Positions 45,801-57,313 of a DNA stretch of 64,000 nucleotides are shown here, piece after piece. A model generated the notes under the pieces. The model saw nothing but the letters and a program-made list of their open reading frames with translations. It had not been told where the DNA came from and ran no database searches. The DNA is from Przewalskia tangutica (taxonomy: Eukaryota > Streptophyta > Magnoliopsida > Solanales > Solanaceae). Position numbers and translations under genes: made by a program. Each line of letters opens with the position of its first letter. The stretch's first letter is position 1. The stretch covers positions 3,472,001 through 3,536,000 of the forward strand of contig CM056729.1 of assembly GCA_029844215.1 (NCBI GenBank), given 5' to 3'.

Positions 45801-48800
45801 TGACCGACCAACACTCCGCCTCATACAACATAGTCGGTCTAACCACCACCCTTAGAACTTGCCTTTAAGTTTTTGTGGCACAAAACTCCAGATGCGAGCC
45901 TCCATTTTATCCACCCTGCCCCAATACGATGTGTGACATCATCATCAATCTCTCAATTTCCTTAGATAATAGACCCGAGGTACTTGAAGCTTTCTTTCTT
46001 TGGAATGACCTGAGTATCAAGTCTCACCTCCACGTTTGTCTCAAGGTCACTCCCGTTACTGAACTTGCCCTCCAATTCTGTCTTGATCATACTCGGTCTT
46101 AATCCTTTAGACTCTAGAGTCTGTCTCCAAACCTTCAGCTTAGCGTTCACTCCGCTGTGAGTCTCATCAATCAGGACTACATCGTCTGCGAATAACATAC
46201 ACCATAGAACCTCCCCTTGGATTTGTCACGTTAATCCATCCATCACCAAATCAAATAAGAATGGGCTAAGAGTTGATCCGCGGTGCAGCCCCATCATCAC
46301 TAGGAAGTGGTCCGAGTCTCCTCGTACTGTCCATACCATGGTCTTGGTACCATCATACATATCCTTGATTGTCCTAGTGTACGCCACATGTACACCTCTA
46401 ACCTCCAAACATCTTCATATAACCTCCCTAGGGACTTTATCGTACGCCTTTTCGAAGTCAATGAAAATCATATGTAAGTCTCTCTTCCTCTCCCTATACT
46501 GCTCCACCAACGATGAATGACTTTTGTAGTCAAACACCCCGACATGAATCTAAACTGGTTCTCGGAACTAGACACGCCTCTTCTCACCATCATCTCCACG
46601 ACTCTTTTTCAAATTTTTCTAATGTGGCTTAGCAGCTTGATACCCCTATAGTTGTTGCAACTCTGGATATCACCTTTGTTCTTGTACAAAGGAATCTTTG
46701 TACTCCACCTCCATTCTTCGGGCATTCTTGCCGTCTTAAAAATGACGTTAAACAAATCCGCCGGCCACTCCAAACATGGCCTGCATGTGTTGTTCCAAAA
46801 TTCATCAGGGATCTCATCAGGCCCGATTGCTCATCCCTTGCGCATCCTGCAAACAACACCCTGAACCTCCTCAACCTTAATGCTTCTACAATACCCAAAA
46901 TTCCGGTACCTACCAGATTGCTCAAGATCTCCCAGCATAATGTCTCTATCTTCTTAATCGTTCAAGAGTTTATGAAAGTAAGACGGTCACCTCCGCCTAA
47001 TATGCGCGTCCTCTACCAGTACTTTCTCATCATCGTCCTTGATGCACCTCACGTGATCCAAGTCCTGGGCCCTCCTCTCCCTTGTCTTGGCTAGTTTGTA
47101 CAACTTCTTATCCCCGCCCTTTTCCTCTTATTTTCACCGCTGTAACTGCTAGTTTTGCTTCCTTCCTCGCCATCTTATACAATCCCCTGTTCGTCCACTT
47201 CTCCACCTCATCTTTTCTTTCTACCAATTTCGCATACGCTGCTTTCTTCGCTTCCACCTTCTCACCAGTCCCCTCAATACCCAACACGACTACTCCGTGA
47301 GACCCCTAAAACTTCTCTAGCAATCTCCCGAATGCAACTAGCCGTCCTATCCCACATACCGATCGCATCCCCACTACTCCCCCAAGCCCCTTTGTCCATC
47401 AACCTCCCCCCATCTCCTTTGCACTAGTCATGGTCAGACTCCCCATTTGATTCTTAACCTGTCATCCACAACCCTCCTCTTCTTCTCCATCCTGATTTTC
47501 AAATCCATCACCAAAAGTTTATGTCGGATTGTAAGATACTTTCTCAGAATAACCTTACAATCTTTACAAAGACCGTTGTCAACCTTCCTAAGGAGCAAAA
47601 AGTCTATCCGAGTCTTAGCCACCGAACTATGAAAAGTCACCAAATGCTCTTCCTTCTTCAGGAACCACGAATTGGCTATCACCATCCCAAAAGCTCTAGC
47701 AAACTCCAAAAGTGAGACGCATCTCCCATTTCTGTCCTCGAGAAACCTCCATGCACGTCATCATAACTTCTCAGTGGGTGGTATACCTCCCACCACTGCG
47801 TCCAAATCCTCCCAAAAGCGCATATTCTCCTCTTCGTTCAAGCCCGCCTGCGAATAATGTTCATAGTGAAGCCTCCTACTACCAACTTAATCGTCATCAT
47901 CCTGTCATTGACCCTCCACCCCTCTATCCCTTAGCTCTCTTTCTACTAAAATGCCTACCCTATTCCTATACTTCGACCTACCCGAGAACCATAACTTATA
48001 CCCATCAACATCCTTAGCCTTAGGTCCTACCCATTTGGTCTCCTGGACACATGCTATATTATTCTTCCAGGAACTTAAGAATCTTAACTAGCTCTATGGA
48101 CTTCCCCATTAAAATCACAATGTTCCAAGACCCTATTCTCAACCTAGCATCTTCCTTATCCCACTTGCCCCCTAAAACAAAAAGAATATAGTGAATAAAA
48201 TAGAGGAGAAATTCATTGGAGTTGAATACAGAAATTTATCGTCAAGACAAATAGAGTCCCCATACAACCTTGGATAGCACGATGCACATTACGGAAGATC
48301 CAGAACTATCAAAAGGCCTGTCTACCCGTTCCAAGACCACGAGCGTCCAAGGATTGCACATCAACGAGTTACACGATCTTCACGATATAGTTAGAAGATG
48401 CTTGGAGAGCCATTTTAAAGATTGTGCAAAGAATATCAGTTAGCGGCTCGTCGACTACTTGGAAGAGGCTGAAAACAAAGTTGCTGGAAAATGAAATCCA
48501 GCACGTCGCGCAGGCATTGGCTGCATCGATGGTTCAGTGGAGGACACATAATGAGGTAAGGCTGGACGTCTTGCACAGATACACAAGTTAAGTGTGCTGG
48601 AAATTACGACACTGTGCGACACCTCTTAAATTGAGGAATTGGTCCAGCGCGCGCACTGGTCTGACAAATTGGGGGGCTTTTCAGTTTTGGGCAATTTTAT
48701 CTTTTCTCAAACTTAGGTATTAGCTACATATACGGTTGAACTCGTTGTTTAGAGGTTTTAACACATTTTGAGATTGATGAATATATTTGTGGTGTTTGAA

Positions 48801-50680
48801 TCGGCATTGTTAGGACTGAGCTTCAGAATTACTTTCAAGCTTGAATCTTGATGTCATTCTTTTTTCTTTTGCATCTTTATATTTTTGGTTGTTTCTTGTC
48901 GTTCTATGGGGATGATTGATTTCATATGCCAATTGTTATCATAGACGTTAAGTTAGACCTAAGATAATTTATGTGCTTCAATTTCGCTTGGAATTTTTGT
49001 CCTTTCAATTCAGTGGGAATTTCGGTCGTGTTATTTCCAATAATAAATTTATAATCTATTATTCTGCTAGCATGTATCCAAATCGTATCTAAGTCCCATT
49101 ACTGTGTTGTTTATCGCCATTTGACTATAGACATTTTGAAGTGAGTACAAATCAAAGAAAAGATAGCAATCCATCCCATATTGTCAATAACAGATCCTCA
49201 TTGCCAAGACGTGTTGGAAACAGAACATAGTCAACATATCATTTGTCAATTATTTATTTATTTCTCTTCAAAGAAACCAAATTGTAACTTCAAAATAGAG
49301 GAATGATGAACATATGAAATGTAAGCCTTGTAACTCACTTAGTGCACTAAACCATGAAAAAGGTCCATGTTTAATTACCAAAAGTAAAAAAAGCATTGTT
49401 TTCATCATGTGTGGAAGTTATCACACTATCAAGTCAGAGAGAGATAATTGCCACTAAAGTAATGAAGATATATAAGAAAATTTGCTTTCCTTTCATCATG
49501 TGTGGAAGTTATCACACTATCAAGTCAGAGAGAAATAATTGCCACTAAAGTAATGAAGATATATAAGAAAATTTGCTTTCCTTACCATTTTCCTTGCTAG
49601 AAATTTTGTTTCGTAGCACCAGATGGGAAATTACACTTTCCAGCCAAAGAGGCTAAAACACCAATCTGAAAATGCAATCATCAAGCATCGGATAACTAAT
49701 AATTGCAATACAACTAACATGACTCCAACATAAAAGACGTACATCAAAAGTTATGATTCACATCAACTACATCAGATAACTAGCTATGCATCTAAGTCAT
49801 ATTCAGATAATCTTCCATCTAGTCCTACATCTTCCCTCTCGCCCCTTGTTTTATTTTTCAAGTTTCCAAGTCATCCTCGCCCTTTCATTTCCAACCCTTC
49901 ATATCTTACTAGAAATCATCCATTAAACACAAGGGCGGAGCTACAGGTTCAGCAGCTTTGGCCCAAATCTTGTATTGGTGTTTAAAAATCCACTTAATAT
50001 GCATAAATAATGTATCCAAAACCAATAAACTCAAAATCCTACCTCTTCCTCTGATTATTTAAACATGCTTTAGCAAATCATATAAAGAAGTTGCTAAACT
50101 TATATTTCGCATAACATCAATTATAGTGGCAGCCTTTCCCTCTTTCACGGGAACCAAGTAGATTTTATCTCGACCATGTATATGTATTAAACAAAATCTA
50201 CTAAATATTTTACTGGGTAGCTGGTTATTATCGTATATTAACTTAAGGTCGTTTCATAAACTTTAAATCCCGAGATCCGTCTCTATTTGTCACACATTAA
50301 AAAGTTCCATCTGTCACCATAAAAACACAAACGTAGCATCATCATTATTTCCAATGTTAAGTTTTTTTTTCAATCAAATTCCATAAGCAAGAGCTCTGAA
50401 CTAGCATTTCCCCCTAATTTCCAACCGGATTATTTTAACTGAATTATGCAATCAATTGAACAATTTCCACAGTAAAATCTGAAATTACCATCATAAGAGT
50501 ACCAAAAGCAACAGTAAAAATGAAGAGAAAACGAGAGTGGAGGGCATAATCGTAATTTTACTCACTGGATATTTTGGGAGGAGAGCGATAATTTGACCAG
50601 CGAAAATATGAAAACTTTTGTTTCCGGTGAAGAAGTGAAAGGAAATTGGGTACTAATGGGTAGTTGAAGATGGCCTGGCT
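42866..50680 (-). CDS. ARPC3: Actin-related protein 2/3 complex subunit 3
   Basis: ARPC3 is the p21 subunit of the Arp2/3 complex, which nucleates branched actin filaments in the cytosol. Coding exons (minus): start codon 49586-49588, then 44876-44984, 44528-44797 and 42866-43008. They give 525 nt, 174 residues, the same length as the Arabidopsis protein. Recognisable blocks are VYHSSFVDEEGISKACGCPL, FFRANVFFKNFDIKS, ALKRLEGCRTLAEGTKAI, PVPGESGFPFPGLF, FRNYLKQIREETSGRLL and NGTPNKWWSAFSKRKF. All splice phases agree and there are no stops. The ATG forms the last three bases of its exon (49586-49665, 5' leader included). An upstream leader exon probably ends at 50566 (CCA|GTGAGT). The gene span here includes that inferred non-coding exon. 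Intron 2 contains a 3.1-kb RTE LINE. Confidence 0.92.
45051..45066. repeat. Target duplication, left copy (RTE insertion)
   Basis: The 16-bp TAAAACAAAAAGAATA is repeated exactly at 48173-48188. It marks the insertion point of the RTE element in the ARPC3 intron. Confidence 0.92.
45067..48172 (-). mobile_element. RTE-type LINE, near full length but decayed, in ARPC3 intron
   Basis: The element lies on the minus strand between perfect 16-bp direct repeats. It begins near 48172 with an AP-endonuclease-like segment (RIGSWNI, then KSIELVKIL). Further endonuclease sequence follows at 47434-47709 (AKTRIDFLLLRKVDNG). Reverse-transcriptase blocks are at 46226-46408 (GLHRGSTLSPFLFDLVMDGLT region) and 45962-46198 (MLFADDVVLIDETHS, the catalytic FADD box; SFKYLGS). 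The 3' domain is at 45556-45849 (EAECWSVKTSHTQKMNVAEM). It ends in a TTG repeat tail at 45067. Frameshifts and stops break the frame repeatedly, so it is inactive. Confidence 0.9.
48173..48188. repeat. Target duplication, right copy (RTE insertion)
   Basis: Exact copy of the 16-bp sequence at 45051-45066. Confidence 0.92.
49401..49582. repeat. 90-bp tandem duplication beside the ARPC3 start-codon exon
   Basis: The unit beginning tttcatcatgtgtggaag and ending aaaatttgctttcc occurs at 49401-49490 and again at 49491-49580, differing at about one site. The second copy abuts the splice donor that follows the ARPC3 start codon (donor GT at 49584-49585, minus strand). Confidence 0.92.
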
Positions 50681-50689
50681 TAATTGGGC

Positions 50690-52140
50690 TTTCTCATTGA
50701 ACTGGACTCAATAGGATCCATGGAGAAAAGGACCAAAATAGTACATTACTTTGGTTTGGACCTAAAACCATACACGTTCTTATTTTAGCGTTACACCGTT
50801 AGTCAAAGGGCATAAATGGATCAAAAGGTTTAAATTGAGGGATATTTTTAGTAAAATAGATGGATGAAGGGTATTTTTAGACCTTTTCTAATAGTTCTCG
50901 AGCATTTTCGCTCTTAGAAAGAATACTACTTAGATTTCATAAATATAAAAGGATTACTGCTTTCAACTATTTTTTTCCTCCTTTATGAAATTGTATTTTC
51001 CTTCTTGACTTAAACCAATCCAAAAAGATCATTATTTATACGTATATCTTTCTTTCTGATCATTTTTAATGGCGTTGCATATTATAATTATATAATTTGT
51101 TAATAAGGAAAATAAATCTTGGTCTAAGCAAAATAAATTATCTCATTTATCTCAACGTAATTTGTAAAAGGTCATTTCTAAATTTACTAAAATACCGAAC
51201 AAAGCACGATCAAACTCACTAGTCTACAAATAATATTAAAACTTTACACATGAGGTAGCAGAGTTAGTGATGAAGCGGCAAGGCCACGAGTTCGATTCTG
51301 CATAAACCTTATTGGTTGAGTCTGCATCGCGCACTGCAGTGTGGTTAATCGGCGGCGTGGTTTTGCGGTATCATGCGTCGGTAGAGTTTCTGCGCACTTG
51401 TATTTCGAAAGAGTAGCCGTCAACGAGTAATATTGAAACTTTACCTTTAATAGATACCCTTCCAACTTATTATGGTGTAAAGTATATATGATTTTAAAGG
51501 TGTCTAGAATTAATAGACTGGTTGATATACCCTACTTTATAATTCACCAACAATGATGATAATAACCTAATATCGAAGGAGGAATAATTCCAGGAATGAT
51601 GCTAGTAAGAAAACATTTGACAATTGACATTATCTTGGAAAATATGTCTCTACTTTTCTCTTTTAATTTATGGTCCTCATTGTCTTAAGAGTAATCCATC
51701 ATAAAGTTATTTGGCTCCAATCAGTCCAACTTGCTAAGAATTTGGAGTCAGGAGCCTACATGGCACTATTTTAAAGCTGAAAACCTAAAGAAGGTTGTTA
51801 CGATTGGAATAAACCAAAATGGGTTTGCCGCATACCCCTCTACGATTTGCATCAACTTTAACGACCCACGTCAAATTACATTTGACCCTATTTTCCCCTT
51901 CCAAATTATCTTTATAATTCGTGGACCACTCCACGAGTTACAACTTTTTTTTTTTGAATTGCTATACTACTTACAATTCTTTTTTAAGAAATTAATTAAT
52001 AACTCGTGGGAACAACTTAATTATAACTCATGTCTTCATCATTCTTTTGCTCTTTGCTCTATCTATTTTCTTTTTTTATTATTTAAAAAGGAAAAAATCT
52101 TCCCGATATTTCATATGTGGAAATATGTACTCTACTCTAG
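50690..52140. other. Intergenic DNA upstream of ARPC3
   Basis: No supported gene. It holds the presumed ARPC3 promoter at the left, AT-rich sequence, and the left member of the inverted repeat described at 51738-51829. Confidence 0.4.
51738..51829 (+). repeat. Left arm of an inverted repeat around the copia element
   Basis: The stretch with tttggagtcaggagcctaca, tggcactattttaaagc and aataaaccaaaatgggttt is the reverse complement, at roughly three quarters identity by eye, of 55774-55865. It is probably two copies of one dispersed repeat in opposite orientation. Confidence 0.75.
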
Positions 52141-55100
52141 TTGTTAGAAATTTCAAATAGTTTTCAAAAAAGAAAGTAAATATTGTGTTTTAAAAATACA
52201 AGTATCTATTTTAATAGCTTATGAGTCGTGTACAAGCCTACGTGTACAAGTATTTGTGAATCACGTAAACGTGTAAATATAGAAAACAATATATTCCCCA
52301 CTCATAATTAGAATATTTTCATATATTGTGTAAATATAATTATGGTAAGACTAGGATTCCTCTTTTGTATATGCTTAGGATTCCTATTGTATAATGGTTG
52401 AATATTGTACTCTATATATACCTTGATATTAATGAAAGACTCCCCAAGGAAGATTAATATCATCTTACATGGTATCAAGAGCCTAGAAAGAAAACCCCTA
52501 TAATTTTTCTACCAAGCTGCCCCCCCCCCCCTCGGGCTTCTCGTCGCGGCGCCTCCCTCTCTCTACCCAATTTTTTTGTTTTTCTTCTCCATTCCTCTAT
52601 TCTCTAAATGGATACACAGAATTCTTCCGTTGTTCTTGACGCATCTTCCTCCACAAATTCCACCACCAAGTCATCACCCTCTTTTCATCCCGCCCTAATT
52701 GTTTCCAACATCAAGAACCATATCCCTATCCTTCTTGATCAAGAAAACAGTCAGTATTCTCCCAGAGATGAACTGTTTCGCAATCATGCATGTCTTTATA
52801 ATGTGTTTGATCATATTGATGACAAAATTCAGCGCCTCATGAGGTTGATGATTCTACTTGGCGTCGTCTAGACGCTGGCGTCAAACTGTGAATTTATGGT
52901 AGTATTTCGCAGGACCTTCTTCTTACTATCATGAAATCTGACGCTACAGCCCTTGAGTTATGGAATCATTTGAAGGAAAATTTGCAGGACAATAAGCACA
53001 CCCGTGTTGTGTCTTGAAAACTTTTCCAATGTATCACAGCGTCGCAAACGCTAAAGCTCTTGACGATCAACTTCTTTGTTGTCGGCGAGCTCGCATCGAC
53101 ACCAAACTGGTGTTACAATTGATTGTTGGTCTTCCTAAAGGTGTATATGATACTTTGGTCACCATGATTCAACATGCAGATCCGTTAGCGAGCTTTAACG
53201 TGCTAAGCAGGATGAGCACAGTCAGAAGACATTAGCGGTCGAAACGCGCCCTCAAGATCCAACGCCGCCAGAAAACTCTCAACCGCAGTAGGAACGCGGT
53301 GGAAAGGGTGGCAGGGGTCGCGGCGAGGCGCGTCGTGGTGCGGTCGCGGTCAATGTAACTAGCAACGAATGCGAGGATCGCAGAATAAGCGGGTAGCGAC
53401 TCGCCGGCGGTCGCACAACGCCGCGACGCCCCAGTGAAGTGTCGCGGCGCCCCAGTGAAGAGTCGTGGCACAGAGTCCATTCCAGTACCAGCAGCCCTAC
53501 AATCCGTATTCTTATCCTGGTTTGTTGGGCCCCGCTCCAGCCTCGCAGCAGGTCCACTTCATGCAAGGTCAGGTTTTGCAGCCCTCATCCGGCATGACAC
53601 CCACTGAGTTGGGACAGGCATTCAACACCATCTCCATGCAACAGCCTGACAATACTTGATAAATTGACTCAGGTGTCACATCTCACGTCACCCAATCTAC
53701 AAGTACTATCCCTAAATTGTTTAGTTTAAAGCATCCTCAATATGTTACATTTGGTAGTGGACAACGCATTCCAGTTAAAGGGTATGGTACCTCATACACA
53801 CAACCTCTTCATCCATCCTCTCCCTAAAAAACACCCTACATGCCCCCCACATGATTAAGAACCTCATATCTGTCCGCCAATTTACTCGTAATAATTATGT
53901 CTCCGTGAATTTTGACCCTTTTGATTTTACTGTGAAGGATCTTCATACGGGGACACCTCTTACGATATGCAATAGCACGGGGATCTCTATCCATTCACTT
54001 CCACCTCCGCTGTCGGATCTTGCTCTTCCGTCACTCTAGCGGTTGTTTCTTCTTCAACTTGGCATAATAGGCTTGGTCATCTAGGAGTCCCAGTTTTTAA
54101 TTTTCTTAAAGGCAACAATTTCATTGCTTGTAATGGGAAACTTGCCCAAAATTGTCTTTTTTGCTCTTTAGGCAAACATATTCTTCTTCCGTTTAAATCA
54201 TCTACTGGTGTTACACTTGCTCCTTTTGATACTATACATGCCGATTTATGGACATCTCCTATCTCTAGTTCTCTCGGTCATAAATACTATCTTGTGTTGC
54301 TTGATGATTTTTCACACTATGTTTGGTTATATCCTCTTAAATTTAAATCGGAAGTGTTTGCCAAATTTCTTGAGTTTCGCAAGTTTATCCACACACAATT
54401 TGGAAAAAGCATAAAATCATTTCAGTGCGATAATGATCGTGAATTCAATAACTCTATGTTTCACCGGTTTTGTACAAATAATGACATGGTTTTTCGCTTC
54501 TCCTGCCCTCACACCTCACCACAAAACGGTAAAGCTGAAAGAATCATACGTACCATTAACAATATGATTCACACCCTATTGATTCATGTCTCTCTCCCTC
54601 CTTTTGGTATATGCTGCTAAAATGTCAGAATACATTCTAATTATTATTCCTACTAGCACTCTTCACAATATGACCCCTACCGAAATCCTCTAACATCGAG
54701 TCCCCACCTATGATCATCTACAGATTTTCGGTTGTCTGTGTTATCCCTCACAAGCTTGCTCCTAGGTCTACTCCCTGTGTCTTCGTAGGATTCCCGTCAA
54801 ACCATAGGGGCTATCTATGCTATGACTTGTCGACTCGTCAAATCCACATATCTCGTCATGTCACATTCGATGAGACCACATTCCCATTTTCGAATCTTCC
54901 AAAATTCCAAAAACTGGACTACTCATTTCTTGACGAGTCTGTCATCTCTCCCCTCATCCTCGAACAGCTCACGTCCTATGTTCCGTCGTCAGAGCCGCGA
55001 CCCCAAGGGGAGGCGCCGCGGTGCCTGATTTCCAGTGAGCAATCTTCAGGAATACCATCGACAGCGCCGCGGTCCTGTGCTGAGGCACCGCGGCGCCCAA

Positions 55101-55775
55101 ACTTCAGAGAAGCCTGTCAACTTTCTAGCGTCGCGGCTCCGATGGCTTCGCCCCACCTTCTCCTTATCCGACTTTACCCACCGTCTCAGACACCACTCCG
55201 CCACCCGCTATCCCCACTCATCCAATGGAAACTCGTTCAAAGCATGGAATCTTCAAACCCAAAGTTCATTTCAACTTGTCTGCCCAAACCATCTCTCCAC
55301 TTCCAAAAACCCAAAATTGGCTAAACAAGACCCTAATTGGAATGCGGCTATGTATGAGGAATTCAATGTTTTAACTAAACAACACATGTGGGATCTAGTA
55401 CCTAGACCTGAGGGGGTGAATGTAATTCGATGTATGTGGCTTTTTCGTCACAAGTTCAGAGACAATGGGAATCTTGAGAGGTATAAGACACGTCTTGTGG
55501 CTAATGACACAAATCAGCGGGAGGGCATTGATTGTGGAGAGACCTTCTGCCCGGTTGTCAAACTGACTACTATTCGCACAGTGTTGAGCATTGCCATGGG
55601 CAAACACTGGCCGATCCATCAACTTGATGTGAAGAATGCATTCTTACATGGGGACCTGATAAAAATAGTGTACATGCATCAGTCGTCTGGGTTCACCCAT
55701 CCAGCAGTCCCTCACTATGTGTGTCGTCTCCGTAAGTCACTATATGGCCTGAAACAGGCTCTCCGTGCGTGGTAT
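52141..55775 (+). mobile_element. Ty1/copia retrotransposon, 3'-truncated and inactive
   Basis: The 5' LTR ends TTACA at 52469, directly followed by an initiator-Met-tRNA primer site (TGGTATCAAGAGC, 52470-52482). The LTR start is unresolved between 52141 and 52230; a TATA-like tctatatata lies near 52411. Gag starts at 52608. The protease motif IDSGVTSHVT follows at about 53665, and integrase at 54062-54620 has the HHCC finger (HNRLGHL, NCLFCSLGKH), HADLWTSP, DDFSHYVW, FQCDND and PQNGKAERI. RT at 55320-55770 shows WNAAMYEEFN, RYKTRLVAN, QLDVKNAFLHGDL and LYGLKQALRAWY. The element stops there: the YVDD half of RT, RNase H and 3' LTR are missing. Multiple frameshifts and stops occur, including TGA TAA in place of the expected Trp-Tyr before IDSG. 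Confidence 0.88.
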
Positions 55776-55865
55776 AAACCCCTTTTGATTTATCCCAAAT
55801 GCGACAACCCTTTGATTTTTTGGCTTCAAAATAGTGCCCTTTAGGCTCCGGACTCCAAGAATGTG
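55774..55865 (-). repeat. Right arm of the inverted repeat at the copia break point
   Basis: Read on the minus strand it contains TTGGAGTCCGGAGCCTAAAG, GGCACTATTTTGAAGCC and GGATAAATCAAAAGGGGTTT, matching 51738-51829. Copia homology ends exactly where this repeat starts. Confidence 0.75.
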
Positions 55866-57313
55866 GGTCTTTCTCGAATTACTTGGTTGATTTTGAATTA
55901 AAACAAAGATATATTCCAACAAATTTAATAATCCAAAGGAGATTTTTCTTTTCTTTTTCTAAAATTCTATTATTAAGCTAAGAGGATTACATAAAATCAG
56001 TTAGAGCGCGGTTCAAATAAGATGTAATAACAAGGAAATTATTTAAAATGTACATTAGTATTACACTTTCATTGATATTTTTCTTTCTAGACTTTTTTTT
56101 GTTGTAGTGCCATTTTTCTTCTTCTAGTAAATTGAAATATTTGTTTCTCTTGCGTTACTATTTACTCTTGCTTTGTTTTGATTATCTTATTTGTGATTAT
56201 TCTTTGTCTTGAGCCGAGAGTCTCCCGAAAACAGCCAATTTATCTATTAAGATGGAGGTACGGTCTGTATACACTCTACCTTCCTCAGACCTCACAGCGT
56301 GAGATTTCACTGGATATGTTATTGTAGTAGTAAATTGAAACATTTAAGGTGAGTAAAATCAACTTATATAAGACCTTTAGACCAAATTTATGTAAATCAA
56401 AGTAGAAATTACAACTAATCAGTCAAATTGAATATGGAATAACATATGTGGTTTTCGGAATGATCTACCGAAATATTGGAGGTTTAGTGTAATTCTACAA
56501 ACTACTGTGATATAGCTGTGTATTAACAAACTTTAGAGCAAAATAAACATAATTAGCTAAGAAGACTAATTTGGAGAATTTTATTATAATGATAGTGAAA
56601 ACCAATTCTTGAAAATATCTCAGGTATTACATTCCAGCACTAAGTGGTCCACAACGCCAGCAAATTTGTTAATGACCCACCACCTTCCATGTGCCCAACA
56701 ATAAAGATGACCACTAGTTTCAGTGAAAGATACTCGTGTTGAAATTCGAATTAATATTAAGTAAAATATATTAAAAGATAAAATAATTTCTTTTTGGATT
56801 TTTTATTTTAATATTCGAACCCAAAATTACGGATTAAATCAGAAGTAGAGAAATCATGTTCATTCTATCAAAATTATAATTTTTTATTATTTTTACTAAT
56901 AAAAGAATTGAAAATGACTCCTAAGTTAAACAAAGTCCAACCTAGTTGATAACATGAATAGAAAGCAGCCTCTTCATAGAGATCCTCTAACACAACAACA
57001 TTTATTGTGACAATGACACTGTCACCAGTTGCAAGAAACTAAGAAGCCACACAAGAATATATACAAAAAAAGCATGAAAATAGACTCAAAAATCATAATC
57101 ACACTTCTCTATTTCCACAGAAAACTCCAAGAAAAATGCACCTTCACTTCTCTTTTCTTGGCAATCCTCCATCTCTTATATTTTTTACCCATTGGATCAC
57201 AATTTGACTAGCAAAATAATTACATTTTACAATGAGCACCAAAGCCTTTGTGGCCAAAGAATGAACCTACTCTCTACATAATATGCTAAGCAAGTAAACT
57301 TCAATCTATTATG
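55866..57313. other. AT-rich intergenic DNA with a TS SINE remnant
   Basis: A TS SINE-like stretch lies at about 56206-56331: ttgagccgagagtctcccg, then acggtctgtatacactctac and cctcagacctcac. Otherwise there is no supported gene. The 3' UTR of the MGDG synthase is at the right end. Confidence 0.45.

Noticed and set aside
47082..48017. Plus-strand Pro/Ser/Thr-rich frames
   Set aside because: They are antisense shadows of the RTE endonuclease and RT region.
53232..53566. Minus-strand GC-rich frames
   Set aside because: They are the shadow of the GC-rich block in the copia gag region, with no recognisable domain.
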